64,000 nt of DNA from Amphritea pacifica (GTDB lineage Bacteria > Pseudomonadota > Gammaproteobacteria > Pseudomonadales > Balneatricaceae), in contig NZ_JAFFZO010000021.1 of NCBI RefSeq assembly GCF_016924145.1, positions 1-64,000 of the forward strand, read 5' to 3'. The notes beneath the pieces were generated by a model. It searched no databases and was not told where the DNA came from. It worked only from the letters and a program-made list of their open reading frames with translations. The position numbers were made by a program, and so were the translations under genes. Within the stretch, counting starts at the first letter, position 1. Every line of letters starts with the position of its first letter. Shown here in pieces: positions 7,869-18,080 of the stretch.

Positions 7869-8506
7869 CCCCTGGAATCACTGACAAAAGGGTTGGTCTT
7901 ACGTTCATGGCCAAAGGTCGACATCGGCCCGTGTCCGGGGATAAACGCTACACTATCCCCCAGCGGAAACAGCTTTTCGCGAATAGAGCTGATCAGAGTG
8001 GCATGATCTCCCTTGGGAAAGTCAGTACGGCCGATTGAGCCCTGAAACAGAACATCGCCCACCTGCGCAAGCTGACTCTGAGGGCTGTAAAACACGACAT
8101 GACCCGGGGTATGCCCTGGGCAGTGAAGCACCTCAAGCGTTTCCTTGCCCACGGTGACTCTGTCACCCTCTTCCAACCAGCGGTCCGGGGTGAAGATCTC
8201 TACCTGAGGAAAGCCAAACATCTGGCTCTGTTGAGGCAAACCATCAATCCAGAACTGATCCCCGATGTGTGGCCCCTCAATAGGAACACCGGTCTGCTTT
8301 ACCAGCTCTGCGGTACCACCCGCATGATCAATATGCGCATGAGTCAGCAGGATTTTTTCCAGCTCCAGCCCCAGCTCGGCGATTCTGGACAGCACTACCC
8401 CGATATCACCACCGGGGTCCACCACGGCCGCCTTTTTACTTTCTTCACACCACAACAGTGTGCAGTTTTGCTGAAAAGGGGTAACGGGAATAATACTGTA
8501 TTTCAT
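7865..8506 (-). CDS. MBL-fold metallo-hydrolase (YcbL/glyoxalase II-like)
   Basis: Metallo-beta-lactamase-fold hydrolase, 213 residues. THAHIDHAGG at 55-64 supplies the HxHxDH zinc motif; CPGHTPGHVVF (about 130) and the terminal FIPGHGP give the remaining histidines, and GDVLFQGSIGRTDF carries the bridging Asp. The length and the VTPFQQNC start match the YcbL type II glyoxalase-like branch rather than classical GloB, so hydrolysis of a glutathione thioester is likely but the physiological substrate is not settled. It is convergent with and overlaps the DUF502 gene by four bases. Confidence 0.88.
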   Translation of the reverse strand: MKYSIIPVTPFQQNCTLLWCEESKKAAVVDPGGDIGVVLSRIAELGLELEKILLTHAHIDHAGGTAELVKQTGVPIEGPHIGDQFWIDGLPQQSQMFGFPQVEIFTPDRWLEEGDRVTVGKETLEVLHCPGHTPGHVVFYSPQSQLAQVGDVLFQGSIGRTDFPKGDHATLISSIREKLFPLGDSVAFIPGHGPMSTFGHERKTNPFVSDSRG

Positions 8507-8645
8507 AATGGTGCCGCAGTCATTGAAAAGAGATCCCGCAGTATACCTATTTCTGGACTATCCTTCGATATGCCATACAGGGTTAAATAATCCGTAGGCA
8601 CCAGACTTCAGGACAGGCAGTTAACACTGTCAGGAGGTTATATAG

Positions 8646-9110
8646 ATGTCTGTATCTCCCACTTTACAAAAGTTCCTTAACCGGGGGGATATCCCCTATC
8701 GGCTGATCCGGCACCCCTATGCTGAAACCTCTCTCAGCTCTGCCATTGCTGCCCATGTCCCTGCCCGGCGAATGGCTAAAGGCGTCGTGCTCAGGGATGA
8801 TGAAGGCTTTATGATGGCAGTTGTGCCTTCAGACCGACGGGTTGATTTGCATGCCATCAACCGCCAGATGGGACGGATTTTTTCGCCTGCAGCTCAGCGG
8901 GATGTCAAAATTCTCTTCCGGGATTGCAACCGGGGCGCTGTCCCTGCGCTGGGCCAGGCTTATAACATACCGGTCATCTGGGATGATCATCTGGCCGATG
9001 AGCCCGACTGCTATATGGAAGCAGGCGATCACCAGGACCTGCTCTGCTTCTCTCAATCCACCTTCAAACAGGTGATGTCAGAGAAACCCCACGGCATGAT
9101 AAGCCACTGA
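8646..9110 (+). CDS. YbaK/ProX-type aminoacyl-tRNA deacylase domain protein
   Basis: Stand-alone editing-domain protein of 154 residues. Members of this superfamily hydrolyse mischarged aminoacyl-tRNAs in the cytosol. Seen here are the SSAIAAHVPARRMAKGVVLRD segment with the conserved lysine, the VPSDRRVDL strand, and CNRGAVPALGQ. The GAVPALGQAYNIPVIWDD region resembles the ProX/INS domain more than YbaK proper, so the exact tRNA specificity is uncertain. A perfect AGGAGGT lies seven bases before the ATG. A 27-bp perfect palindrome follows at 9128-9154. Confidence 0.85.
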   Translation: MSVSPTLQKFLNRGDIPYRLIRHPYAETSLSSAIAAHVPARRMAKGVVLRDDEGFMMAVVPSDRRVDLHAINRQMGRIFSPAAQRDVKILFRDCNRGAVPALGQAYNIPVIWDDHLADEPDCYMEAGDHQDLLCFSQSTFKQVMSEKPHGMISH

Positions 9111-9127
9111 TTCAAAGCGCTTAGCAT

Positions 9128-9154
9128 TATCGGGATGGTCACACCATCCCGATA
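9128..9154. repeat. Perfect 12-bp-arm palindrome
   Basis: Arms TATCGGGATGGT and its exact complement surround CAC, 18 bp after the YbaK-like gene. It would make a stable RNA hairpin, but only a weak A/C-rich tract follows on the plus strand, so it is not a canonical intrinsic terminator. It could be a weak terminator, a 3'-end protecting hairpin or an operator for the next gene. Confidence 0.5.
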
Positions 9155-9238
9155 AAACCCTCCCGTATATATTTACCCCGCTCTGGAAGCTATGCGATAG
9201 TAGCAACCAATTCCCGATTAGTGCTGTTGGAGAGAGCG

Positions 9239-9502
9239 ATGAAAAAGCTGAAGCATGAAGCTGAACTGGTGAAAGAGGCGATCCGTATCGGTGGTGTCTA
9301 TATGGAAAAACGAGGGGCCGGACAGTTTGAGGCGACAGACAGTGCCAGCAATAAGATTACCGCTATCTATCGCCTGCTGGTGCTGGATAAACTAATTCAA
9401 CCCCTGGCCAAAGGTGAAGAGAGCGAACCCAATATGAAGCACAAGCTTGCCCTTTGGATTAGCCGTCAGTTGCCGAAAGGCCATCCCCTGCTGGAAGAGT
9501 GA
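9239..9502 (+). CDS. DUF5062 family protein
   Basis: Small cytoplasmic protein of 87 residues, known as a conserved uncharacterised family in Vibrio and relatives. The ATG at 9239 is preferred because GGAGAG lies four bases upstream; the frame opens 18 bases earlier with a GTG that would itself overlap this Shine-Dalgarno sequence. The start MKKLKHEAELVKEAIRIGGV and the C-terminal LPKGHPLLEE are the conserved ends. The stop codon lies four bases before the next start, so it is co-transcribed with the deoxyribosyltransferase-like gene. Confidence 0.75.
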   Translation: MKKLKHEAELVKEAIRIGGVYMEKRGAGQFEATDSASNKITAIYRLLVLDKLIQPLAKGEESEPNMKHKLALWISRQLPKGHPLLEE

Positions 9503-9506
9503 CAGA

Positions 9507-10034
9507 GTGCAGCAATCGATCTATCTGGCAGGCCCCGACGTCTTCTGGCCCAACGCTGTGGCGTTGGGAGAAGCGAAAAAGGCGCTTTGCCAGCAGTATG
9601 GCTTTACCGGCCACTTTCCTCTGGATAATGAATTAGACCTGTCAGCGCTGACGCCTTATGAAGCAGGGATAGCTATCTATCAGGCCAATATTGGCCTGAT
9701 GAACCAGTGTCATATCATTATTGCCAATATGACCCCGTTCAGAGGCCCCAGTATGGATGTGGGTACCGCCTTTGAGATGGGCTATATGACCGCCCGGAAT
9801 AAAGCTGTCTGGGGCTATACCCTGGATGGCCGGCTCTACAGTGACCGTATTGAAGGGGAACAAACTGATCGGGACGGTTTTAGCATTGAAGCGTTTCAGA
9901 TGGCCGATAACCTGATGATGGTTGGTGCCACCGGGCAACTGGGCGGTTTGCTAACTGAGGCCCTGAGCGAAGATATGGATAACCATCTGAGACTGTTTGA
10001 GAGGGTTTTACAACAGATACAAAAAAGCCGCTGA
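9507..10034 (+). CDS. Nucleoside 2-deoxyribosyltransferase family protein
   Basis: Protein of 175 residues with the Rossmann-like NDT fold. The YLAGPDVFWPNA start, the MTPFRGPSMDVGTAFEMGY motif containing the nucleophile-position glutamate, and the preceding IIIANM strand are typical. These enzymes cleave or transfer the glycosidic bond of (deoxy)nucleosides or nucleotides; whether this one is a transferase or a hydrolase cannot be read from sequence. The GTG at 9507 is chosen: it sits just before the conserved QQSIYLAGP strand and has GGAAGAG upstream. The open frame further upstream overlaps the DUF5062 gene and has no family similarity. Confidence 0.82.
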   Translation: MQQSIYLAGPDVFWPNAVALGEAKKALCQQYGFTGHFPLDNELDLSALTPYEAGIAIYQANIGLMNQCHIIIANMTPFRGPSMDVGTAFEMGYMTARNKAVWGYTLDGRLYSDRIEGEQTDRDGFSIEAFQMADNLMMVGATGQLGGLLTEALSEDMDNHLRLFERVLQQIQKSR

Positions 10035-10049
10035 CGTCAGCGGCTTTTT
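10022..10049. terminator. Palindromic terminator
   Basis: Perfect 28-bp palindrome (AAGCCGCTGA and its complement inside A/T tracts) ending in a T-run in either direction. It contains the stop codon of the deoxyribosyltransferase-like gene in its left arm and can also stop leftward transcripts from thiC. Confidence 0.9.
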
Positions 10050-10082
10050 AATGATATGAGCCCGCGGGTTACACCCTGCGAT

Positions 10083-12876
<2,794 letters not shown>

Positions 12877-12940
12877 CTGTACCAGTCCAGCATTAATGAG
12901 CTAAACCGGGTACGACAAAGGCAGCAATTCGGTTTATCTC

Positions 12941-13030
12941 GATTTCCTACGCCGGTATTAACCGGATCAGGTTCGCGGGTTGTTGGTTTAGTCTCACGCC
13001 AACTCTCAGCCCGATGGGCACCCCGACAAG
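12941..13030 (-). promoter_or_regulatory. TPP riboswitch (THI element)
   Basis: Leftward strand shows the conserved blocks in order: CGGGGTGCCC, GGGCTGAGA, a variable arm, then GAACCTGATCCGGTTAATACCGGCGTAGG. This is the classical TPP-binding aptamer and it lies immediately upstream of thiD. TPP binding would lower thiDC expression; no clear terminator hairpin is seen between aptamer and ATG, so control of translation initiation is the likelier output. Confidence 0.95.
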
Positions 13031-13120
13031 ATCTGTATAGTTTATGTCCAAGCGTTCAACATGTCCATCTTAGTCAGGAAAATTGACATGGGACAAGCCT
13101 TAATCGGCGCAACTAATAAA

Positions 13121-13137
13121 ATAGGACTTTTTCCTAT
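13121..13137 (+). promoter_or_regulatory. Palindrome upstream of sRNA 1 (possible activator site)
   Basis: ATAGGA-N5-TCCTAT, centred about 32-37 bp upstream of a weak -10-like CATTATGT. The same palindrome with the same spacing lies upstream of the second sRNA at 13385-13401. Neither sRNA promoter has a good -35 box, which fits a bound activator. Confidence 0.5.
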
Positions 13138-13171
13138 ATCCACTCAACTGTAATTCACCCATTATGTGCTT

Positions 13172-13328
13172 CAGGAAGATTAAACGTTCGGGACTGAACA
13201 GGGGATGGCCCAGACAAGCGGATCAGGAAGCATGGAGTGCTGGCAGGATGCCATGGATTAACTGCAGGGAATAGGGATGCCAGTATGAAGAGAGTGCTCA
13301 AGGGGAACTGAGTACTCTCTTTTTTTTT
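13172..13328 (+). ncRNA. CsrB/RsmZ-like small RNA, copy 1
   Basis: About 155 nt without a coding frame, ending in a strong intrinsic terminator. It contains roughly eleven GGA motifs, several in hairpin loops: GTTC-GGGACT-GAAC (13186-13199), TGGC-AGGAT-GCCA (13241-13253), and the terminator loop AGGGGAAC. A/GGGA in loops is the binding signature of CsrA/RsmA, and RNAs packed with such hairpins sequester that translational regulator. The exact 5' end is estimated from a weak -10-like sequence at about 13160-13167. A second RNA with the same terminator follows 105 bp downstream. Assignment to a named Rfam family is not claimed. Confidence 0.72.
13289..13328 (+). terminator. Intrinsic terminator of sRNA 1
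   Basis: 12-bp stem AGAGAGTGCTCA/TGAGTACTCTCT with one G-U pair, loop AGGGGAAC, followed by nine T. The loop itself contains a GGGGA CsrA-type motif. Confidence 0.93.
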
Positions 13329-13384
13329 GCCCGTTTTTATACCACATACTATTCCATTAACGCCCCCGGCTATCGCAGTGCAAA

Positions 13385-13401
13385 ATAGGATTTTTTCCTA
13401 T
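13385..13401 (+). promoter_or_regulatory. Palindrome upstream of sRNA 2 (possible activator site)
   Basis: Second copy of ATAGGA-N5-TCCTAT. A lone half-site ATAGGAT at 13420-13426 lies 19 bp further on and may double as the -10 element of sRNA 2. Confidence 0.5.
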
Positions 13402-13432
13402 AGCTCCTTAACCGCTGAAATAGGATACTGAT

Positions 13433-13635
13433 TCTGACGGATCGATAGCCTTCACGGATGAGGGACACGGCAAGCGGCTGAAATATCAGGCGTAGATGAT
13501 CGATAGGTGAAAAGGGAACAGGGATGTCAGCAGGAAGCTGATAAGATTTCACCAGGGCAACGGATCAGGAACAGATCATCTGGCCAGTAAAATAAAAGAG
13601 AGTGCTCAAGGGGAACTGAGCACTCTCTTTTTTTT
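13433..13635 (+). ncRNA. CsrB/RsmZ-like small RNA, copy 2
   Basis: About 200 nt, non-coding, with about nine GGA motifs. A nested structure is evident: outer stem GGTGAAA (13506-13512) with TTTCACC (13547-13553), and inside it TCAGC-AGGAA-GCTGA (13527-13541), exposing AGGA in a five-base loop. Next comes GATC-AGGAACA-GATC (13563-13577), then the terminator with loop AGGGGAAC. Outside the terminator and the upstream palindrome its sequence differs from copy 1, so the pair is an old duplication or convergent design held by the GGA-loop requirement. The expected role is titration of CsrA/RsmA. The 5' end is approximate. Confidence 0.72.
13597..13635 (+). terminator. Intrinsic terminator of sRNA 2
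   Basis: Perfect 12-bp stem AGAGAGTGCTCA/TGAGCACTCTCT, loop AGGGGAAC, then eight T. It differs from the first copy by C for T in the stem, which keeps pairing. Confidence 0.93.
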
Positions 13636-13749
13636 GGTATAACGTTCAGCTCTGAACCATAAGCCCAGAAGCCCTGTTCAGTAATCCCGCCAGGGTTTCC
13701 CCACTGTCACATTTCCCCCCTGAGACGGGTTCCCGCTACGATTGTGGAG

Positions 13750-14790
13750 TTAAACAACAACCGGTTCGACCGACAGATCCTGCCACAACTCACGGGCCAG
13801 CATCCCGGCGCTCTGATGACAACCGTTGAGTATCCATCGGGCCAGAGCCGCCGCAACATCGGGATAGTCGACCGGCTCAGGAGATGGCCGTCCCGCCCAG
13901 CGATAGAACTGCTCCTCTTCCAGCTCGGAAAAAACCTCTGCCAGCCCCAGATGCGCCAGCACCGCGGCGTTAGACAGTTGCTCTGGCTGACCGGCAAGCG
14001 GCTTTGTCAGCAACTTTTTCCCCGCCTGTATTACCTCGCTGGCCAGGCCAAAACCACAGTTTGCAATCACACCATCGCAGCAAGCCTGAGCCTGACGAAA
14101 TGCCTCTCGAGACAGAGGTCGCCAAAAAATATGCTCCTCATTTTCCGGACTCTCTATATCGCAATAAACATGAAACTCATAATCACTGAACGGTATTAAC
14201 CACTGCCTGATCTGCTCGCGGTTTTCAAAAGGCAGATACACCAGAATCATCCCCTGCTGCACGGTAATCGGGTAGGGTTGAGCCTCAATCAGAGGGGGCA
14301 GTATCGGTCCATCAAAATGATGCCAGTGCAAACCGATCCCCTGCTGGACGGGCGCGAAAAAACGGATCATCGGCATCATTACCCGACCGATCCCCGGCCC
14401 CGGCAATGGATAACTGAAAGCGTACTGATGAGCGATACCGATACTGGGCTTTTTCTGCAGCTTAGCGGCCCAGGCCGTCACCGGCTCAAAATCACTGATG
14501 ACCAGATCATACGCCTGAAGGTCCAGTGCCCGGATGTCCTTAACCAGTTGAATAAGACTGTTTTGAGTCAGACTGCGCCAGCGATCAATTTTACCGTCGG
14601 TAACACTGAAGGTAAGACCACGGCGAACCTGATACTCACCAAAAGGCTCCATATTAAACAGTTTATCAGGAGATCTTCCACTAAACAGAAAGTCGACCTC
14701 GATCCCCTCCTTCGCCAGCGCCGGAGCCATCACTCTGGCCCGGGTAATATGCCCGTTGCCCGTTGCCTGAACGCCATACAGAATTTTCAT
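13750..14790 (-). CDS. MJ1255/VC2487-type glycosyltransferase
   Basis: GT-B-fold glycosyltransferase of a conserved uncharacterised family, 346 residues. The N terminus KILYGVQATGNGHITRARVM is the acceptor-side motif, and the C-terminal half has CDGVIANCGFGLASEVIQAGKKLL, the UDP-sugar-binding region seen in MurG-like enzymes. No signal peptide. Start ATG at 14790 follows GGGATCTGCA. The PAP2 phosphatase gene lies upstream on the same strand (40 bp), suggesting a two-gene unit concerned with lipid-linked or surface glycans; this is inference from context. Confidence 0.85.
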   Translation of the reverse strand: MKILYGVQATGNGHITRARVMAPALAKEGIEVDFLFSGRSPDKLFNMEPFGEYQVRRGLTFSVTDGKIDRWRSLTQNSLIQLVKDIRALDLQAYDLVISDFEPVTAWAAKLQKKPSIGIAHQYAFSYPLPGPGIGRVMMPMIRFFAPVQQGIGLHWHHFDGPILPPLIEAQPYPITVQQGMILVYLPFENREQIRQWLIPFSDYEFHVYCDIESPENEEHIFWRPLSREAFRQAQACCDGVIANCGFGLASEVIQAGKKLLTKPLAGQPEQLSNAAVLAHLGLAEVFSELEEEQFYRWAGRPSPEPVDYPDVAAALARWILNGCHQSAGMLARELWQDLSVEPVVV

Positions 14791-14830
14791 TGCAGATCCC
14801 GACTATATTGAAACGATTCAAAAAGAGATA

Positions 14831-15355
14831 TCAGATCAGATTTAACCCGATAACCGAAGAGGTCAGCCCTAATGCGGCGCCAGCCAGAATATCGGTGGGG
14901 TAATGCACCCCCAGGAACACCCGGGCCAGTGCGATCAGGAATGCCAGGGTGTAAGCAGGCAACATTAACCCGGGGTAGTAGTAACTCAGCAGCGTGGCAA
15001 ACACGAACGCGGCAGCGGCATGCCCGGACGGCAAACTAAACTTATCAGAGGGGGTAATCTGAGGTATAACATCGGCAAAGCGATCACAGGGACGGTCACG
15101 CCTGATCGCCTGTTTAAGAAACATATACACGGGCAACTCAATGGCAAACACAAACAGCCCGGTTAACAGGAAATCGATCCCGTTTTCAATATCTAACCAG
15201 GCCACCAGCAGGCCGGATACAAGGTAGAGCCCCCCATCACCCAGTTTCGAGATGAGGCGACTGATTGTCGGCATCACCGGTAGTCTGCAGGTACCAAAAC
15301 AGAGATAGTACAGTGCCACATCAAATGCGACTATGCGTTGCTGTAGTGCGTTCAT
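14831..15355 (-). CDS. PAP2-family phosphatase
   Basis: Integral membrane phosphatase of the PAP2 superfamily (174 residues). The three motifs are present: KQAIRRDRP (about 85-93), SLPSGHAAAA (about 112-121) and ARVFLGVHYPTD (about 148-159), with the nucleophilic His in the last and hydrophobic helices between them. Such enzymes dephosphorylate undecaprenyl pyrophosphate, phosphatidic acid or related lipids; the substrate here is unknown. It is upstream of the glycosyltransferase gene on the same strand. Confidence 0.87.
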   Translation of the reverse strand: MNALQQRIVAFDVALYYLCFGTCRLPVMPTISRLISKLGDGGLYLVSGLLVAWLDIENGIDFLLTGLFVFAIELPVYMFLKQAIRRDRPCDRFADVIPQITPSDKFSLPSGHAAAAFVFATLLSYYYPGLMLPAYTLAFLIALARVFLGVHYPTDILAGAALGLTSSVIGLNLI

Positions 15356-15656
15356 AGTTTCGGACCAAATGTTTGCTGTTTGGCAACATTCTCCTCCAAA
15401 AACTATTACAGAGCGGTTAACGGCTATTTAAGCTTCGGTGACAGTCGTAGTGACCACAGGGACAGGTAGGGACAGGTAGGGACAATTAGGGGAAGGGACT
15501 GACTGGCATCCACAATAGTGCTGTCAGGGTGCTTTTTCAGCCAGTGAAGCACTTGATAGCAAACTTTTTTGTCATACTTAACCCATAGTGATCGCTGGCC
15601 AAAGATGATATTCAGGCCTTTGACTTATAAAGCTTTTATTTTTAACACTTATATTA
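15356..15656. other. Intergenic stretch with 10-bp tandem repeat
   Basis: No gene is supported. At 15461-15490 a GACAGGTAGG unit occurs twice, followed by the variant GACAATTAGG. On the leftward strand an open frame of about 65 codons without a start ends at about 15427; it could be a decayed C-terminal gene fragment, but I cannot match it to a family. Confidence 0.5.
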
Positions 15657-16565
15657 TTAAGAGTTAAGCCAGCCAGCAATAATATTTGCCAGTTTAAGCG
15701 GTGCTGTCAGCGGCATCATATGCCCCTCTCCCGGCACGGTAATCAGCTCTATCGGTTGCACAGCTTCATAGACTACCCGCCGACTATAGCCTACAGACAG
15801 CACCTCATCCTGCTCCCCCTGGACCAGAGCCAGTTGGAATGGATATTTACGTTTCATAATCCCGGCTCTGTGACTGAACAGGCTGGCCAGTGTTTTGAAT
15901 GGGTAGTCCAGCACCAGCATCGGGTCATGATTTATCAACATCCCTGCCGGATGCCCTGCCAGCAGATGATCATAATCCACCATCCAGGCCAGCGGTAACC
16001 GCATCCCCGGAAACAGCATCGCACTCCCCCAGGTCCACTGCCAACCCAGCAGGTGAAACAGGTCAGGGGGTACTTCCGTTGTCAGCAGCGTGCCACAAAC
16101 CACTTTACTGATCCGCTCATCATTCTCAGCTGCAGCTACCGCCAACAGCGCACCGATTGAGTAACCATAGATAAAATAGGGGCCATCATAGCGCTGCTCC
16201 AGAGCATCAATCACCAGAGAAACAGATTCCTGCACCGACTCAACGGTATAGACTCCGCGCTCACCGCCGGAGTATCCATGGCCTGGTGGATCAATCGCCA
16301 CAACATTAAAGCCCCGCTGAGAAAGCGACCAGAGCATCTCGGCATAGAGCTCACCATAGGTACCAATACCGGGCAGAAACATCAGTACCGGGGAATCAAT
16401 TCCGTGTTCATAGATCTCACAATGGATCGGCAGCTCGCTGACATGGAATGTTTCACGCTTAGCCAGATAGGCGCCACTGCCCAGAGCACGTTGCAGATCC
16501 TCCCGGCTGGGGCAGATCTCCCCTCCTGTCGGGGTTGGTTTCAAGAGCGGTTCAAGAATTCCCAT
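15657..16565 (-). CDS. Alpha/beta hydrolase
   Basis: Serine hydrolase of the alpha/beta-hydrolase fold, 302 residues from the ATG at 16565. The nucleophile elbow is GYSIG, the oxyanion-side motif is FLPGIGTYGE, the conserved DPPGHGYSGG follows strand 4, and GEGHMMP near the C terminus supplies the catalytic His. It resembles monoacylglycerol-lipase or lysophospholipase-type members; the substrate is not deducible. Its ATG shares one base with the mutM stop codon (TAATG), implying translational coupling. A frame extension to a TTG at 16586 lies inside mutM. Confidence 0.85.
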   Translation of the reverse strand: MGILEPLLKPTPTGGEICPSREDLQRALGSGAYLAKRETFHVSELPIHCEIYEHGIDSPVLMFLPGIGTYGELYAEMLWSLSQRGFNVVAIDPPGHGYSGGERGVYTVESVQESVSLVIDALEQRYDGPYFIYGYSIGALLAVAAAENDERISKVVCGTLLTTEVPPDLFHLLGWQWTWGSAMLFPGMRLPLAWMVDYDHLLAGHPAGMLINHDPMLVLDYPFKTLASLFSHRAGIMKRKYPFQLALVQGEQDEVLSVGYSRRVVYEAVQPIELITVPGEGHMMPLTAPLKLANIIAGWLNS

Positions 16566-17377
16566 TAACGTTGACACTCCGGACAATAGACAGTGGATCG
16601 CTGACCCAGACGGATCTCTTTCAGTGTTGATTTACAGTGATGACAAGGTTCACCGCCACGACCATACACATTCAGCTGCTGTTTAAAATAACCGGGTTTA
16701 CCATCACCACCGACAAAGTCTTTCAGCGTGGTTCCCCCCTGCTCAATAGCCCGGGCCAGCACGATCCTGATCTCTTCGACCAGGCGCGTCAGTCGCTCAG
16801 CAGAGATATTACCTGCGGCCCGTTTGGGGTGAATACCGGCACCGAACAACGCCTCGTTTGCGTAAATATTACCCACCCCCACCACAACCTGGCTATTCAT
16901 AATAAACGGCTTGATCGCCTGTTTGCGACCCGCGCAGCGCTGTTGCAGATAGGCTGCGGTGAAATCGCTGCTCAGCGGTTCAGGCCCCAGAGCTTCGAGT
17001 AACAGATGCTGTTGCCCGGCGGGCTGCCATAATACCGAGCCGAACCGGCGCGGATCCGTCAGCCGCAACGCCATACCGCTATCCAGAACCAGGTCGACAT
17101 GGTCATGATAACCCGCTGGCTGATCTGAAGACACCATATAGAGACTACCAGACATCCCCAGATGGATCATTACCGAACCACCCGGCAGGTTGATTAGCAG
17201 GTATTTACCCCGGCGGGTGACCGAATGGATGCGTGCCCCTGTTACCCATTCAGACAACTGTTCAGGAACCGGCCAGCGTAATTTCGGCTGACGCACGGTG
17301 AGCGCAGTGATCATACGCCCCTCAATGTGTGGTTCGATACCCCGGCGGGTGGTTTCAACTTCGGGTAATTCTGGCAT
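16565..17377 (-). CDS. mutM: Formamidopyrimidine-DNA glycosylase
   Basis: Base-excision repair enzyme (Fpg) that removes 8-oxoguanine and FaPy lesions and cleaves the abasic site. The 270 residues start with the catalytic [12 protein letters not shown] (Pro 1 and Glu 2 after Met removal). They include the helix-two-turn-helix region with [13 protein letters not shown], and end in the zinc finger CHHC...CPEC. It lies downstream of rpmB-rpmG as in many gammaproteobacteria, but a terminator (17424-17449) separates them. Confidence 0.97.
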   Translation of the reverse strand: MPELPEVETTRRGIEPHIEGRMITALTVRQPKLRWPVPEQLSEWVTGARIHSVTRRGKYLLINLPGGSVMIHLGMSGSLYMVSSDQPAGYHDHVDLVLDSGMALRLTDPRRFGSVLWQPAGQQHLLLEALGPEPLSSDFTAAYLQQRCAGRKQAIKPFIMNSQVVVGVGNIYANEALFGAGIHPKRAAGNISAERLTRLVEEIRIVLARAIEQGGTTLKDFVGGDGKPGYFKQQLNVYGRGGEPCHHCKSTLKEIRLGQRSTVYCPECQR

Positions 17378-17423
17378 ATTCAGCAGGCTTCAGATTGACT
17401 CGGTTCAGGTGTCTCCAGACACA

Positions 17424-17449
17424 AAAAAACCCGGACCAGCCGGGTTTTT
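17424..17449. terminator. Terminator after rpmG
   Basis: AAAACCCGG-ACCAG-CCGGGTTTTT hairpin between the rpmG stop and the mutM start. On the leftward strand the stem runs into a T-run, so it ends the rpmB-rpmG transcript; it is near-symmetrical. Confidence 0.88.
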
Positions 17450-17466
17450 ATGCTTAGCTCAGATTA

Positions 17467-17622
17467 TTACTTAATCTTAGCTTCTTTGTACATAACGTGC
17501 TGACGAACAACTGGGTCGAATTTCTTCATTTCCAGCTTATCAGGCGTCGTACGTTTGTTCTTAGTAGTGGTGTAGAAGTGACCAGTACCTGCAGAAGAAA
17601 CCATCTTAATTTTATCGCGCAT
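17467..17622 (-). CDS. rpmG: 50S ribosomal protein L33
   Basis: 51-residue ribosomal protein, [20 protein letters not shown] at the start and [18 protein letters not shown] at the end, matching the cysteine-free form of L33 found in many gammaproteobacteria. Start ATG at 17622 follows AAGGAGCACGATT. It is 11 bp downstream of rpmB, the usual rpmB-rpmG pair. Confidence 0.96.
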   Translation of the reverse strand: MRDKIKMVSSAGTGHFYTTTKNKRTTPDKLEMKKFDPVVRQHVMYKEAKIK

Positions 17623-17633
17623 AATCGTGCTCC

Positions 17634-17870
17634 TTAAACTTTAATGCCGTTCTTACGAACTTCAGCCAGCACAACATCGATACCTTTCTTATCGATGATA
17701 CGCATACCCTTGGAAGAAACACGCAGACGGACAAACTTCTGCTCGCTCTCTACCCAGAAACGGTGCCAGTGCAGGTTCGGCAAAAAGCGACGACGTGTGC
17801 GGTTCAGTGCGTGGGAAACGTTGTTTCCTGTTACAGGACGCTTGCCTGTAACCATGCAAACTCGAGACAT
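17634..17870 (-). CDS. rpmB: 50S ribosomal protein L28
   Basis: 78-residue L28, beginning [20 protein letters not shown] and ending [13 protein letters not shown], full length (E. coli 78). First gene of the rpmB-rpmG unit. A TACAAT -10 box for it is visible at about 18035-18040 on the leftward strand, without a good -35. Upstream lies radC on the same strand, separated by 210 bp. Confidence 0.97.
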   Translation of the reverse strand: MSRVCMVTGKRPVTGNNVSHALNRTRRRFLPNLHWHRFWVESEQKFVRLRVSSKGMRIIDKKGIDVVLAEVRKNGIKV

Positions 17871-18080
17871 GGAAAAATACCTTTTAACATTGTTTATGTA
17901 GCCTCTATCAGATACTTATTGGATCTGAAACCATAGTTCCCCGCTAAAATGGGGTGGCTTCAATATCCTCAGGCGGTGCGTCCAAACCAAAGACAATAAC
18001 CCGTACCGGTGGATAGAAGAGCGCGCATTGTACAGAAAACAAACGCTCATGGCTACATAAGCTTACAATTTTATTCTGCA

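Noticed and set aside
13086-13145. Classical GacA box (TGTAAG-N6-CTTACA) for the sRNAs
   Set aside because: Looked for upstream of both RNAs and not found; only the ATAGGA palindrome is shared.
13370-13552. 60-codon open frame on the minus strand in the sRNA region
   Set aside because: No ribosome binding site; the DNA is better explained by the palindrome and sRNA 2.
13121-13635. CRISPR array or insertion sequence as explanation for the repeated blocks
   Set aside because: Only two copies, each a terminator or promoter-proximal element; no spacers of regular size and no transposase.
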